Of a stretch of DNA of 64,000 nucleotides, positions 1 through 9,625 are shown piece after piece. Source of the stretch: Chitinophagaceae bacterium. GTDB lineage: Bacteria > Bacteroidota > Bacteroidia > Chitinophagales > Chitinophagaceae. Position 1 is the first letter of the stretch; every line of letters starts with the position of its first letter. The notes under the pieces were generated by a model, which worked only from the letters and a program-made list of their open reading frames with translations, made no database searches and had not been told where the DNA came from. The position numbers and the translations under genes were made by a program. The stretch spans positions 1 to 64,000 of the forward strand of contig JADLCD010000162.1 of the NCBI GenBank assembly GCA_020847395.1. Direction: 5' to 3'.

Positions 1-1
1 C

Positions 2-3000
2 CTTCCTGTTTATACTATCATTACTATGCGTTCCGATTATTTTGGGCAATGCAATAACTTTTTCGGATTACCTGAATTGATTAATAAGTCGCAGTACCTG
101 GTACCAAGATTAAGGTGGCAGCAGTTGAGGGAAGTAGTTGAATTTCCAATAAGATTAAATAATCAGCAAATTAACCCTGGTTTGCTGGATTTATTGGCCA
201 ATGAAGCCGACAGAAAATCGGATGAACTTCCGGTATTGCAGCACTGCCTTATGCGCACGTACCAAAACTGGATTAAAGATGGTAAAACAGGTGCTATTGA
301 ATTTAAACATTACGAAGCTGCTGGTGGACTGCATGGTTCCATTTTGCAGCACGCTACTGAAACATACCATACACTTAACCCCACAGAAAAAAAAATAGCT
401 GAATACTTATTCAATTGCATTACAGAATACAATAGCGAGAACGAACCTATCAGGCGACCCAAAAAATATAAAGTCATTCTTGAAATATGTATGGTTGTTG
501 AAGGTGCTACAGATGCTGACATCCTAAATGTTGTAAACAGGTTTCGTAAGAATGAGTGTGCTTTTTTAACCCCTGATGAATCTAAGGATATTACAGAAGA
601 AAGTGTAATTGACATTTCGCACGAAAGCCTTATGCGGCAATGGAGCAAAATTGGAGATTGGATGAAGAAAGAACAGCGAAGTGCCGATAAACTGTATTGG
701 CTGTCTGAATGTGCGAGTGTAACAGATAAAAAGGAATACCTGCGGGGTATTGATGTAAAAGGTGCTCTTGCATGGCAGGAAAGTCAGCGTCCAAACGATA
801 AATGGGCGGAACGGTATGTAGATAATTTACAAGAGGTATTAAGTTATATTCACAAGAGCAAACGGTATAATAAAAAACGAAACTGGCTTTTTTACGGGAG
901 TATTGCATTGGCCATTTTAGGAATAATGGGTTGGCTTGTCACCTATAGTATTAATTCCAAAGCAAGTGCAATTAGAGAGGCGCAATCAAAAATTGATGAA
1001 GGGAAAAGAACTGCTGCTGCTGAGATAACAATAAAAGAAGCAGAGGCTAAAGCTCAGGCGAATGCTGCTGCGCAGATAAAAATAAATTCAGCCTTTGCAA
1101 AGGCCGAAGCAGATGCTGCCGCGCAAATACAAATTAATAAAGCGAGAGCTGAGAAGCAATTTTATGCTGCACAGATAAAAAATAAAGAGGCAATAGCAAA
1201 AGCTGAAAAGGAAAAAAATGAAGCAATTAATGAGAAAATGGATGAATTGAAGATAGCAAACGATAAGTTAAGCAGAAAAAATGATGAGTATAGTTTAAAC
1301 GGTGAAGATTTTTTCAAAATAAACGGAGTAGGTGATGAAATAAAAGCAAGGCTTATTGCTACTCTTTTACAATTAAAATATGATAAGAAGGACTCTGTGA
1401 GTTATCAAAAGTTTCTTTTAGCTTTAAAGGACGCTGCTACGGCTGAAAAATTTAAGAAAGATCAACCGAATATTGCCCTGGCGATTTTAAAAAAGGCTTA
1501 CGACACATATCCGCATCCTGTAATAAATGCGAGCGCTCTCGATTTTACCAGAGTATCAAGATTTTACTCAAAGGGTATAGTATTTGATAAACCACAATCA
1601 GCATCAAATTTTAATTTTAACCGTGATGTAAAGTTTTTTTCACCCGGTCGCCAAAACTATTTTTTGTTGCAGGATCCTGCATTTCACATTATATACATGC
1701 TTAAGCACAACAGCGGCGGATTAATAACTATGGAAGAAATTAAGGTTCCCGGCTTTGATACTATTACAGCAAACGGTACAATTAATAATAACGTGGAACA
1801 CCCGATGCAGGTACTTGCCGATGGCAGCAATTTTGCCATTATTAACAATGAAAAAATATACAATTTTAGTCCGATGGGAAACGAAATACAGATATACGAT
1901 ATCCCAAAGACTTTAAAAGGTAAATATTACGTACTGGCTATTTCTTCTCAACAAAATGTTCTGGCATCAGATGATAAGTATGAAGCGGTTTCAAAAACGA
2001 TCAGGCTTTTCGATCTTCAAACGGGGCGAAAAAAATATGATGATATTGTAGTTGATGAAAGTCGCGGCTATTTTTCAAAATTCATATTTTCTGCAGACGG
2101 GAAAAGGCTGTTGGTATTTAGCGATGCGGGGCAACTTTGGCTAATAGATTCCCTTGGGAAAAAACCCAGAATTGAAAAAATCAACCTTCCTGATATTCAT
2201 GCTGCCAACTTTACGGGCGACAATAAATTCCGGATTGTATCCTTTAAGGATAGAGTTGAACTAAAAAAACTAGATACAGACTCTGTACAGACATGTTATA
2301 TCGGAAATAATTCAGCATTTAACACTCTATATATGTCTTCAAAAACAAATTGGGATATTGTACTTTCCGAAAACTGGAAAAATATGGTGTTGTCGAATGG
2401 AAAAAATTCTATTATTGTTCAAAACAAAAACGATTCTGTATTCAAATCAGGTCCAAATTCTACCAATGTTAACGGAACGGTTGTGTTTGAGAAGGTATTT
2501 ATAATGGACAGTATTATGTATACTGTCACTAACCTGGAAAGAACTTTTACGATAAAGGAATTAAAATGGTATGGCGATACTACTTTCACTGATTTTGCAG
2601 CAGCGTATAAATATATTAACATTCCGGAACTGAGTACTCTTGAAAAGATAAGAGCAGATATATTAAGTAATAACAATTCGCAAATAATAGAACTCTCACA
2701 CGAAGAAAGACAGGAATTATACAATGAAGCAAATGAACTTTCTGTAAACTCCTGGCAAAAAGACGAGTTAGAATCATCTGTTAAAATGTACAAAGCTTTG
2801 CTGAATACCGATAATAAAATAGATAGTACAAAATTGCTGAATTTCAAAAATATGATCAGGAAGAAATTTTCATTAGATAAAAATTACGCCGACAGGACCA
2901 CAAATTATAAGCAATTGGCGGATTTAAGATATAGTTTATATAATAATAGTGATAAAGACGAATCTGATTCTTCCGCGCTTGCAACCGACTATGGGGCTTT

Positions 3001-3325
3001 GGCATTTTATAAGCTTTTTGTAGAAGATTTTAACGGAGCTATTGAGTATTCTAAAAAAGGATTGCTTCTTGCCGGGCCAAAAGCAGAAGGTCCCTCTTTA
3101 AATTGGTTATATACAAACCTTGCATTGGGCTATTTGTTAAATAAGCAATTTTCAGAATCGGATAAGATTTATATAAAGTACCGGAATAAACTGACAAGCT
3201 CTTTTTTAGAGGATTTTTTGGCTTTGGAAAATGCCGGTATACTACCCCGCAAAGAAGATGATATTAATATTAAAATTCAAAAAGTGAGAGATTATTTAAA
3301 TAAGTTGAAAGACACTATTGAGTAG
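2..3325 (+). CDS. nSTAND-type NTPase, C-terminal part (5' end outside window)
   Basis: The frame is open to the left edge and reads VYTIITMRSDYFGQC, the end of an nSTAND1-type NTPase core (conserved T-M-R-S-D), so the first visible ATG at 26 is internal. Counting from that Met: residues 1-280 are the helical end of the NTPase module (PELIN, LVPRL, ISHESLMRQW); 285-308 is one membrane helix; 312-425 is an Ala/Lys/Glu-rich coiled coil with repeated AEADAAAQI-like units; about 512-845 looks like a beta-propeller; 890-1099 is helical and TPR-like. STAND proteins are ligand-triggered switches, and several act in phage defence or signalling. The N-terminal effector that would decide the role is not visible. 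Family call firm, function open. Confidence 0.8.
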   Translation, partial: LPVYTIITMRSDYFGQCNNFFGLPELINKSQYLVPRLRWQQLREVVEFPIRLNNQQINPGLLDLLANEADRKSDELPVLQHCLMRTYQNWIKDGKTGAIEFKHYEAAGGLHGSILQHATETYHTLNPTEKKIAEYLFNCITEYNSENEPIRRPKKYKVILEICMVVEGATDADILNVVNRFRKNECAFLTPDESKDITEESVIDISHESLMRQWSKIGDWMKKEQRSADKLYWLSECASVTDKKEYLRGIDVKGALAWQESQRPNDKWAERYVDNLQEVLSYIHKSKRYNKKRNWLFYGSIALAILGIMGWLVTYSINSKASAIREAQSKIDEGKRTAAAEITIKEAEAKAQANAAAQIKINSAFAKAEADAAAQIQINKARAEKQFYAAQIKNKEAIAKAEKEKNEAINEKMDELKIANDKLSRKNDEYSLNGEDFFKINGVGDEIKARLIATLLQLKYDKKDSVSYQKFLLALKDAATAEKFKKDQPNIALAILKKAYDTYPHPVINASALDFTRVSRFYSKGIVFDKPQSASNFNFNRDVKFFSPGRQNYFLLQDPAFHIIYMLKHNSGGLITMEEIKVPGFDTITANGTINNNVEHPMQVLADGSNFAIINNEKIYNFSPMGNEIQIYDIPKTLKGKYYVLAISSQQNVLASDDKYEAVSKTIRLFDLQTGRKKYDDIVVDESRGYFSKFIFSADGKRLLVFSDAGQLWLIDSLGKKPRIEKINLPDIHAANFTGDNKFRIVSFKDRVELKKLDTDSVQTCYIGNNSAFNTLYMSSKTNWDIVLSENWKNMVLSNGKNSIIVQNKNDSVFKSGPNSTNVNGTVVFEKVFIMDSIMYTVTNLERTFTIKELKWYGDTTFTDFAAAYKYINIPELSTLEKIRADILSNNNSQIIELSHEERQELYNEANELSVNSWQKDELESSVKMYKALLNTDNKIDSTKLLNFKNMIRKKFSLDKNYADRTTNYKQLADLRYSLYNNSDKDESDSSALATDYGALAFYKLFVEDFNGAIEYSKKGLLLAGPKAEGPSLNWLYTNLALGYLLNKQFSESDKIYIKYRNKLTSSFLEDFLALENAGILPRKEDDINIKIQKVRDYLNKLKDTIE

Positions 3326-3844
3326 TATGTCATCCAATATATTACTTTAAATTCCATCTGGTTAAAAAAAGGTGAAGGGTAAACAGTACCTTACACTTCA
3401 TACCAAAATGGCCGATGATGAGTTGCTTATTGAAATTCAGAAAGCTGCCAGAGTAATAGTGGAAAAGAAGAAAATTGTAATTGAAAAATTTATCAATTTG
3501 TTTTGAACCGATATGACTAATTTATTATTAATAAATGTTGCTATTCTTTTTTCAACTTCTCTAATATCCACCCATTCAGTCTCTCCTCCTGTTCCGGAAA
3601 AGTCCAATGCCCCCTTTCATTAACAATATATAATTCTTTGGGAGCTGTAAGCAGCATACATAGAGATGGGTGGGCAGGCTTCATCATTAATAGTTCAGTG
3701 CCCGGATGTTTGCCGTTGCCTAATTTCTTTCTACCCTTCTCTCAATCCTGCTTTCTTTTACAATAAACAACAGATAGCTTTATAACATTGATCCAATATA
3801 GATGTTATACCTGCCAGAAATTATACTTAAACATCTTTTATTGT
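3326..3844. other. gap between nSTAND gene and T9SS gene
   Basis: About 520 bp with no intact gene. It holds the hydrolase remnant at 3541-3742. A plus-strand open stretch at 3366-3506 (ATG at 3408, 32 codons, Lys/Ile-rich) is too short and unrecognisable to call. No clear terminator or tRNA was seen. Confidence 0.5.
3541..3742 (-). pseudogene. remnant of acetylxylan esterase-like alpha/beta hydrolase (C-terminus)
   Basis: A short reverse frame, bounded upstream by an in-frame TGA at 3743-3745, ends in PKELYIVNERGHWTFPEQ followed by a helical tail. This resembles the last strand, catalytic His and final helix of acetylxylan esterase/cephalosporin-deacetylase hydrolases (PKELxxxxxxGHW..PEQ). 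The nucleophile, oxyanion region and N-terminus are absent, and the first Met (3687) leaves only 48 residues. I read it as the 3' end of a decayed gene. The family assignment rests on this short motif alone. Confidence 0.45.
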
Positions 3845-5221
3845 ATGCAGATAAGCATCACCACAGCATGTTGTAATATTTTCACTTTTCTTCTTTTATT
3901 ATTAAAAGCTGAAGCGCAACTGCAGGTAGCGCCAAATACATACTGGATTTGCGACAGCACAACGCATACCTATGTTGTTTTAAATGATATGGGGGTTGAG
4001 TATAACGGGGCACAACATTTAATCGGCTCGGTTTTCAAATTTACAGGCGCTGCCTATGTTTCAATAGAGGGTGGCACAGAACCTGAGTTTAATATCATTG
4101 AAGTTTCAAAACAGGGAGCAGGAACCTTGCGACTTTTTCGTGATATACAAATTGCAAATAAAGTAAGGTTTAATGAAGGGCTGATAGATCTGAATGGAAA
4201 TGTGTTATTTCTTAACAGCAATGCCTTTCTTGAAACAGAAAGCCAGGCATCAAGATGCATAGGAACAACAGGCGGGCACATTGAGCTTACAACAATATTA
4301 ACCCAGCCTGTAAACGTTAATCCGGGTAATCTTGGCGCAATTATTACAACTGCACAAACGCCGGGAAAAACAATTATCCGCAGGGGTCATATTTCCCAGC
4401 AAAATAACAATGGCGGCGGCAGCTCAATATTGAGGTATTATGATATTTTACCTCAACAAAATACAAGACTTTCTGCTTCGCTTCAATTCAATTATCTTGA
4501 TGAAGAGCTGAACGGCTTAATGGAAAGCAGGTTAATATTGGTTAAAAGAGAAACTGCTAATGATCCATGGGAAGCAACGGGTGAGGATGAACACAATACC
4601 GTTTCAAACTATGTTGTTAAAAAAGACATCTCCTCGTTTTCAAGATGGACCTTAACAAATACAGATAATGCCCTCCCGGTTACCTGGCATTCTTTTTCCG
4701 TGCAGTGTAATAACAATGCCTTTATAATAAACTGGAGTACAGCAGCAGAATCAAATACCAAAAGTTTTATTATTCAACGCAGTAGCAATAGCAGCGAGTG
4801 GCAGGATATTCATACCCTGCCAGCGTCAGGAAACAGTAATACTCTACAACAGTATAGCTATATTGATGGCGCTACGTTAGCAGGTAATCAGTATTACAGG
4901 ATAATGCAAACAGATGTTGATGGAAATTTTTCCTATTCAAAAGTTATGAAGGCATCCTGCGTGAATACTGATGATATCATTGTTTACCCTAACCCTGTAA
5001 AAGATAATATTTCAGTTTCAATAAATAATACATTCAATAGCAGGGAGGCAGAGATTATACTTTATAATTCAGCGGGGGCAGTACTGCAGCGGAAGCGCAT
5101 ACAACTTCAGCAAGGAAAATCATTGTTACAGTTGCCGGTTTCAGGGTTGCCTTCAGGGATGTATACACTTAAAATTAAACTTGATAAGCAGGTAAAGCAT
5201 TTTAAAATAATTAAGCAATAA
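3845..5221 (+). CDS. secreted protein with T9SS C-terminal sorting domain
   Basis: The ATG at 3845 is preferred over a TTG at 3788 because it directly precedes a hydrophobic signal segment (TFLLLLLKAEAQ). The mature 458-residue product has a beta-rich body, then an Ig/FN3-like module (about 275-375, LPVTWHSFSV...IINWSTAAES) common in Bacteroidota surface proteins, and from about residue 380 a type A T9SS sorting domain (YPNPVKDNISVS ... GMYTLKIK). Such proteins cross the outer membrane by the PorSS machinery and are released or lipid-anchored after removal of the domain. No catalytic motif is visible. It is followed after 22 bp by another secreted protein gene on the same strand. Confidence 0.8.
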   Translation: MQISITTACCNIFTFLLLLLKAEAQLQVAPNTYWICDSTTHTYVVLNDMGVEYNGAQHLIGSVFKFTGAAYVSIEGGTEPEFNIIEVSKQGAGTLRLFRDIQIANKVRFNEGLIDLNGNVLFLNSNAFLETESQASRCIGTTGGHIELTTILTQPVNVNPGNLGAIITTAQTPGKTIIRRGHISQQNNNGGGSSILRYYDILPQQNTRLSASLQFNYLDEELNGLMESRLILVKRETANDPWEATGEDEHNTVSNYVVKKDISSFSRWTLTNTDNALPVTWHSFSVQCNNNAFIINWSTAAESNTKSFIIQRSSNSSEWQDIHTLPASGNSNTLQQYSYIDGATLAGNQYYRIMQTDVDGNFSYSKVMKASCVNTDDIIVYPNPVKDNISVSINNTFNSREAEIILYNSAGAVLQRKRIQLQQGKSLLQLPVSGLPSGMYTLKIKLDKQVKHFKIIKQ

Positions 5222-5243
5222 TTATTCTCTTAAAATATATACA

Positions 5244-6239
5244 ATGAAAAAATACTTTATTTCTTTTTGTATGTTATTATTTGTGTATGTTGCCGCACAA
5301 TCGCAGGTGGCTATCAATACTGATGGCGCAGCCCCGGCTGCAAGTGCAATGCTCGACGTTAAGAGCAATGAAAAAGGAATGCTCATCCCGAGAATGACCA
5401 CGGCACAGCGTGAAGCCATTGTCAATCCTACTAACGGATTATTGGTATATGACATATCCACAGCTTCTTTCTGGTACCGCAGGTATAATCTGCTTCAGAA
5501 CTGGTGGGAGCAAATTGCTATTGGAGAAAATATGTGGGGAGATAATAATAGTACAATATATTCTTCACCTTCTTCCCGCAATGTTGGCATTGGAATATCA
5601 AATGCAGAGAGCAAGTTACATGTTAGCAATAGCTCCGGCACTACAACCTTAACCATTGGTCGTAGTGCAACTTCAGGCGGTTACACAGGCATGTTGCTGG
5701 GAACCTCTGCTGTAAGCAATGGATATAATTATATACAATCCGTAAGAGCAGGCGGGCAGGCGGGAGGTTACGGTAATTTAATACTAAACCCTGTTGATGG
5801 TAATGTAGGAGTGGGAACATCTGCTCCTCAATCCAGGTTAGATATTAACGGCACTTTTTCTGTGCAGGGTAACGGAACAAATACTGCATTAAAAGTTTTT
5901 AACGACGGAAGGGTTTCTATCGGGTATAAAGCTGCAACGGGATATTGGTTTTCCGTAAACGGTAATATGATCTGTGAAGAGCTGAAAGTACAACTGGGTA
6001 CAACCTGGCCAGACTATGTGTTTCACCCGGCCTATAAGCTGAAAACATTTGATGAGCTGAGGCAGTTTATCAAACAAAATAATCATCTTCCCAATGTTCC
6101 TTCGGCAGCAATTATTGAAAAGGATGGCATTAATGTGGGCGATATGCATAAACGTGCTATCGAAAAAATTGAAGAGCTAACGCTGTATATTCTTCAATTG
6201 GAGGAAAGACTGGCAGCATTGGAATCATCAGTAAAATAA
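5244..6239 (+). CDS. secreted tail-fibre-like (S74-type C-terminus) surface protein
   Basis: 331 residues with an N-terminal signal (MKKYFISFCMLLFVYVAAQS). Residues 35-90 carry the Bacteroidota module AMLDVKSNEKGMLIPRMT followed by GLLVYDIS. The middle is Gly/Ser/Asn-rich with repeated NVGVGTSAPQSRLDI-like units typical of beta-helical fibres. The end (HLPNVPSAAIIEKDGINVGDM and a heptad helix IEELTLYILQLEERL) is the trimeric intramolecular-chaperone-like tail seen in phage and bacterial fibres. Probably a trimeric surface fibre or adhesin. Twenty-two bp separate it from the T9SS protein upstream and 16 bp from the serine hydrolase downstream, suggesting co-transcription. Confidence 0.75.
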   Translation: MKKYFISFCMLLFVYVAAQSQVAINTDGAAPAASAMLDVKSNEKGMLIPRMTTAQREAIVNPTNGLLVYDISTASFWYRRYNLLQNWWEQIAIGENMWGDNNSTIYSSPSSRNVGIGISNAESKLHVSNSSGTTTLTIGRSATSGGYTGMLLGTSAVSNGYNYIQSVRAGGQAGGYGNLILNPVDGNVGVGTSAPQSRLDINGTFSVQGNGTNTALKVFNDGRVSIGYKAATGYWFSVNGNMICEELKVQLGTTWPDYVFHPAYKLKTFDELRQFIKQNNHLPNVPSAAIIEKDGINVGDMHKRAIEKIEELTLYILQLEERLAALESSVK

Positions 6240-6255
6240 AAAAATCCGTAGTGTT

Positions 6256-7590
6256 ATGTTAAGAAAATTATCTATCTCTATATTACTCTTAACAGTTTTA
6301 TCTTTTCCCGAATATAGTATTGCCCAGGCATTCAGGCGTATGGATGATGGCACGGCCGCCGCAATCACTTCAGCTATACAAAAACGATTTAGCGATAGTG
6401 CATTAACAGGATTAAGTGTGGGGATAATATATGGAGGGCAGTTGGTATATGCCAATGCATGGGGTAAAAAAAATGATAATGGTGATGATTTTACCATACA
6501 TACTAAATCACTATTGGCTTCAGTTTCTAAAACAATTACCGGAATAATGGCAATGAGAATGATAGATTCAGGTGCTATTGGTCTTGATGTAACTATTGAT
6601 AACTATATTGATGGCTATGATGGCACAGGAATAACCATAAGGCATTTATTAAGTCATCAGAGCGGTATCGGTCATTATATGCAATGCCCCGGAGGATATG
6701 ATGGACAATTCGACTGGGAGAGCAGCGTGGAGGTTGTACAGGGATGTTCAATATGTATAACGCCAGGTTCTGCTACAGTGTATTCAACATTCGGCACCAC
6801 CCTGTTAGGATCAATTATTGAAAAAAGAGGGCTGGAAGTTTACAATAGAAATTTCAGGCAATTATATAATAGTTGGATACGAAACCCGGGTGGGCTATCC
6901 GCATTAACGCCTGCGTTTGATGATTCTGATCCGGCGCTGGCAAGAGGATATGATAATAACGGAAATATTACCTCGGATGATTGGGATGATATTGGCTGGA
7001 AACTTCCGGCAGGAGGTTTTATTTCGGATATAGTTAGCCTTGCAGATTATGGCAGGGGAATTTTATGGAATACTTTTATAAGCAGAGAAGCATTAGCACA
7101 AATGAGCCAGATGCAAACAACATCCGGAACGGTAAATCAAACGTGTGGCTCAATTACCACGCCATATGGCCTGGCTTTTCGTGTAAATGGAACAGGAGAT
7201 GATTTAATCCTGTCGCATTCAGGATTAAACTCAGAGCATGGTTATACTGCTGATTTTTATTTATATCCTGCCCTGGGCGCCGGCATTGTTATGCTTTGTA
7301 ATACCTCTAACGGGAACAATACACTTGCCGGTATTGAGCAGGATGTACGAAACATTATTTTGTGCCCGGGCACACGCGATTTTTCAACCGATATTGCGTG
7401 GAATAGTTCATTATATTACGAAGCCAATAATATTAACGTGAGTGCCGCATTAAATCATGACTCCGGTAATATGGTATTTGATGCCGGAAATTCAATTACG
7501 CTGTACCCGGGCTTCAGCATGTCTCCCACCACCCAAAAAACTTTTTACGCTTTTATTGAAGGATGCAGAGGAGCCAACCGGCCGTTTTGA
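6256..7590 (+). CDS. exported class C beta-lactamase-like serine hydrolase with C-terminal surface module
   Basis: 444 residues with a signal peptide (cleavage near SIAQA). The beta-lactamase/D-Ala-D-Ala peptidase fold is shown by S89-V-S-K92 (nucleophile and general base) and H321-S-G323 in place of KTG. The usual Y-x-N is Y176-S-T178, an unusual Thr for Asn. Residues 1-370 match the family length. An extra about 70 residues (FDAGNSITLYPGFS ... FIEGC) form a small beta module often attached to Bacteroidota secreted proteins, perhaps the domain named 3-coathanger stack. Substrate unknown; esterase, peptidase or beta-lactamase are possible. Confidence 0.8.
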   Translation: MLRKLSISILLLTVLSFPEYSIAQAFRRMDDGTAAAITSAIQKRFSDSALTGLSVGIIYGGQLVYANAWGKKNDNGDDFTIHTKSLLASVSKTITGIMAMRMIDSGAIGLDVTIDNYIDGYDGTGITIRHLLSHQSGIGHYMQCPGGYDGQFDWESSVEVVQGCSICITPGSATVYSTFGTTLLGSIIEKRGLEVYNRNFRQLYNSWIRNPGGLSALTPAFDDSDPALARGYDNNGNITSDDWDDIGWKLPAGGFISDIVSLADYGRGILWNTFISREALAQMSQMQTTSGTVNQTCGSITTPYGLAFRVNGTGDDLILSHSGLNSEHGYTADFYLYPALGAGIVMLCNTSNGNNTLAGIEQDVRNIILCPGTRDFSTDIAWNSSLYYEANNINVSAALNHDSGNMVFDAGNSITLYPGFSMSPTTQKTFYAFIEGCRGANRPF

Positions 7591-7700
7591 GAGCATGTTC
7601 GCTGCTTAGCGTATTTTATATGTTTTGCAGGTACTTCTGGTCATTTAATTTGGACTGCACTCTTGAAGGAGTATTTGAAGGTTGGTTAGATGTATTCCTG

Positions 7701-7708
7701 TAATTTTG
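7701..7708 (+). promoter_or_regulatory. Bacteroidota -7 promoter element for hldD
   Basis: TAATTTTG exactly matches the TAnnTTTG -7 consensus, with a TTG at 7682-7684 sixteen bp upstream as a possible -33. It lies 22 bp before the ATG at 7730. This rules out the longer reading that would start inside the promoter at 7682. Confidence 0.6.
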
Positions 7709-7729
7709 CCGCCAAAAGTAATATATACT

Positions 7730-8725
7730 ATGGTAAATGGGGTGGCTATCACAAAAGAGGATATTATATTGATAACAGGTGCTGCCGGCTTTATCGGTAG
7801 CTGTTTAACAAGTTATCTGAATAAACAGGGTTATACAAATCTCATACTGGTTGATGAGTTTGAACGTGTTGACAAAGTGAATAATCTTGAAAACAAAAAG
7901 TTTATTCATAAAGTAGAAAGAGATGGATTGCTGGAATGGCTGGAAGAGCATAAGCCGGAAGTGAAATTTGTGTTTCATATGGGGGCGCGAACAGATACTG
8001 CCGAGTTTAATTATGAGGTACTTGAAAGGCTTAACGTAGAATACTCGCAGGATTTATGGAATTATTGTGTTGTGTATGATATACCATTTGTATATGCTTC
8101 CTCTGCTGCTACTTATGGAGATGGAACACTTGGTTATAGCGATGGCGTTACTCCGCAAAGATTGCAGCCGCTTAATCCTTATGGCATATCAAAAAATGAA
8201 TTTGATAAATGGGTGCTTAATCAAATAAGCAAACCGCCGTTTTGGGCCGGGTTAAAATTTTTCAATGTATATGGCCCTAATGAATATCATAAAGGCAGAA
8301 TGGCAAGTGTGATATTTCATTCGTTTAACCAAATCACAGAAAAAGGTTTTGTAAACCTGTTTAAATCCCATCGCTCTGATTTTGAAGACGGGCAACAACT
8401 CCGTGATTTTATTTATGTAAAAGATGTGCTTAAAGTTTGCGTTTGGTTGATGAAGAACCAACCGAGATCAACCATATATAATTTGGGCACCGGCAAAGCA
8501 AGAAGTTTTTATGATCTGGCAAAAGCAACCTTTGCGGGATTAGGCAAGGAACCTGATATCAGGTTTATAGATATGCCGGAAGACATCAGGGATAAATACC
8601 AGTATTTTACTGAGGCAGATATGTTTAAGCTTAGAACTGCAGGATACAAAGATGAATTTTTTACACTTGAAAACGGAGTAGAAGATTATGTGCGCAATTA
8701 TTTAACGCCTGAGAAATATTATTAA
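7730..8725 (+). CDS. hldD: ADP-L-glycero-D-manno-heptose 6-epimerase
   Basis: An extended SDR epimerase that inverts C6 of ADP-D-glycero-D-manno-heptose to make the LPS core heptose donor. Counting from the ATG at 7730: NAD-binding G17-A-A-G20-F-I-G23, catalytic Ser region VYASSAATYG at 121-130, Y151-x-x-x-K155, and the family-specific FFNVYGPNEYHKGRMASV stretch. Length (331) is normal for HldD. The start is set by the promoter at 7701. proC begins 2 bp after the stop, so the two are surely co-transcribed, although their pathways (LPS and proline) are unrelated. The other hld genes are not in the window. Confidence 0.9.
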   Translation: MVNGVAITKEDIILITGAAGFIGSCLTSYLNKQGYTNLILVDEFERVDKVNNLENKKFIHKVERDGLLEWLEEHKPEVKFVFHMGARTDTAEFNYEVLERLNVEYSQDLWNYCVVYDIPFVYASSAATYGDGTLGYSDGVTPQRLQPLNPYGISKNEFDKWVLNQISKPPFWAGLKFFNVYGPNEYHKGRMASVIFHSFNQITEKGFVNLFKSHRSDFEDGQQLRDFIYVKDVLKVCVWLMKNQPRSTIYNLGTGKARSFYDLAKATFAGLGKEPDIRFIDMPEDIRDKYQYFTEADMFKLRTAGYKDEFFTLENGVEDYVRNYLTPEKYY

Positions 8726-8727
8726 AA

Positions 8728-9528
8728 ATGAATAAGAAAATAGCGATAATAGGAGGGGGTAATCTTGGAACTGCCATAGCTGAGGGGTTAATACAAAGTG
8801 GTTTTATTGCCCCGGGACATATTCTTATCACTAAAAGAAATATTAGTACGCTTACACACCTTGAAGAAAAAGGCGTATTGGTGAGTAACGATAATGCAGA
8901 AGCAGTGAAATTTGCCGACCTGGTAATACTTGCTGTTAAACCCTTCCAGGTAGATGAAGTATTGGGAAGCCTACGTTTATTGTTTGATGAAAACAGGCAT
9001 GTGCTGGTTTCTGTGATAACAGGTATTTCAACATCGCATATTCTTGGTATACTCAATAAAAAAATTTCTACCGTAAGGGCAATGCCTAATACGGCTATTG
9101 CCATACAGCAAAGCATGACCTGCATCAGCGCAAGAGATATTACCAGCGAACAACTGGAATATGTAAAAGATGTGTTTAACCAGTTGGGGAGAGTGGTGGT
9201 GATCGAAGAAAAATTAATGGATGCCTCCACCGTGCTGGCTGCCTGTGGTACCGCATACGCCATGCGCTATATCCGCGCTAATATACAGGGTGGTATACAA
9301 ATCGGCTTTGATGCAAAAACAGCAAGTCTTATTGCTGCTCAAACTGTTCTTGGCGCTGCCCAGTTACTATTACAAAAAAATACACATCCTGAACATGAAA
9401 TTGATAAGGTAACCACGCCTAAAGGATGTACTATAGCAGGGTTGAATGAAATGGAGCACCAGGGTTTCAGCTCATCACTGATCAAAGGTATTGTGGCAAG
9501 CTATGATAAGATAGCGGGTGACCAATAG
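8728..9528 (+). CDS. proC: pyrroline-5-carboxylate reductase
   Basis: Cytosolic enzyme reducing 1-pyrroline-5-carboxylate to L-proline with NAD(P)H. The 266-residue protein has the Rossmann start IAIIGGGNLGTAIAEGL, VILAVKPFQ, the MPNTAIAIQ loop, and the C-terminal helical dimerisation domain with the signature AQTVLGAAQLL ... HPEHEIDKVTTPKGCTIAGL. All are standard for ProC. The gene starts 2 bp after hldD and shares its promoter. Nothing is truncated. Confidence 0.95.
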   Translation: MNKKIAIIGGGNLGTAIAEGLIQSGFIAPGHILITKRNISTLTHLEEKGVLVSNDNAEAVKFADLVILAVKPFQVDEVLGSLRLLFDENRHVLVSVITGISTSHILGILNKKISTVRAMPNTAIAIQQSMTCISARDITSEQLEYVKDVFNQLGRVVVIEEKLMDASTVLAACGTAYAMRYIRANIQGGIQIGFDAKTASLIAAQTVLGAAQLLLQKNTHPEHEIDKVTTPKGCTIAGLNEMEHQGFSSSLIKGIVASYDKIAGDQ

Positions 9529-9530
9529 AT

Positions 9531-9625
9531 AATTTGAAAATGTGCGAATTTGAAGATTTGAAAATGAGGGAAAATATGAGAATGTGGGAGTGTGAGAATT
9601 TAAAAATGAGGGAATGGGAGAACGT
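9531..9625. repeat. imperfect AT-rich tandem repeat after proC
   Basis: Loose tandem copies of a unit like aatttgaaaatgagggaa alternating with gagaatgtgggag. This type of simple intergenic repeat is common downstream of Bacteroidota genes. No protein or stable hairpin was seen. It lies between the convergent proC and the metalloprotease gene. Confidence 0.5.

Noticed and set aside
3366..3506. Plus-strand frame encoding MADDELLIEIQKAARVIVE and a Lys-rich tail
   Set aside because: 32-46 codons, no family or spacing support; it begins in simple-sequence-like DNA.
9531..9625. Possible CRISPR-like array after proC
   Set aside because: Units are short, irregular and adjacent without unique spacers; no cas genes.
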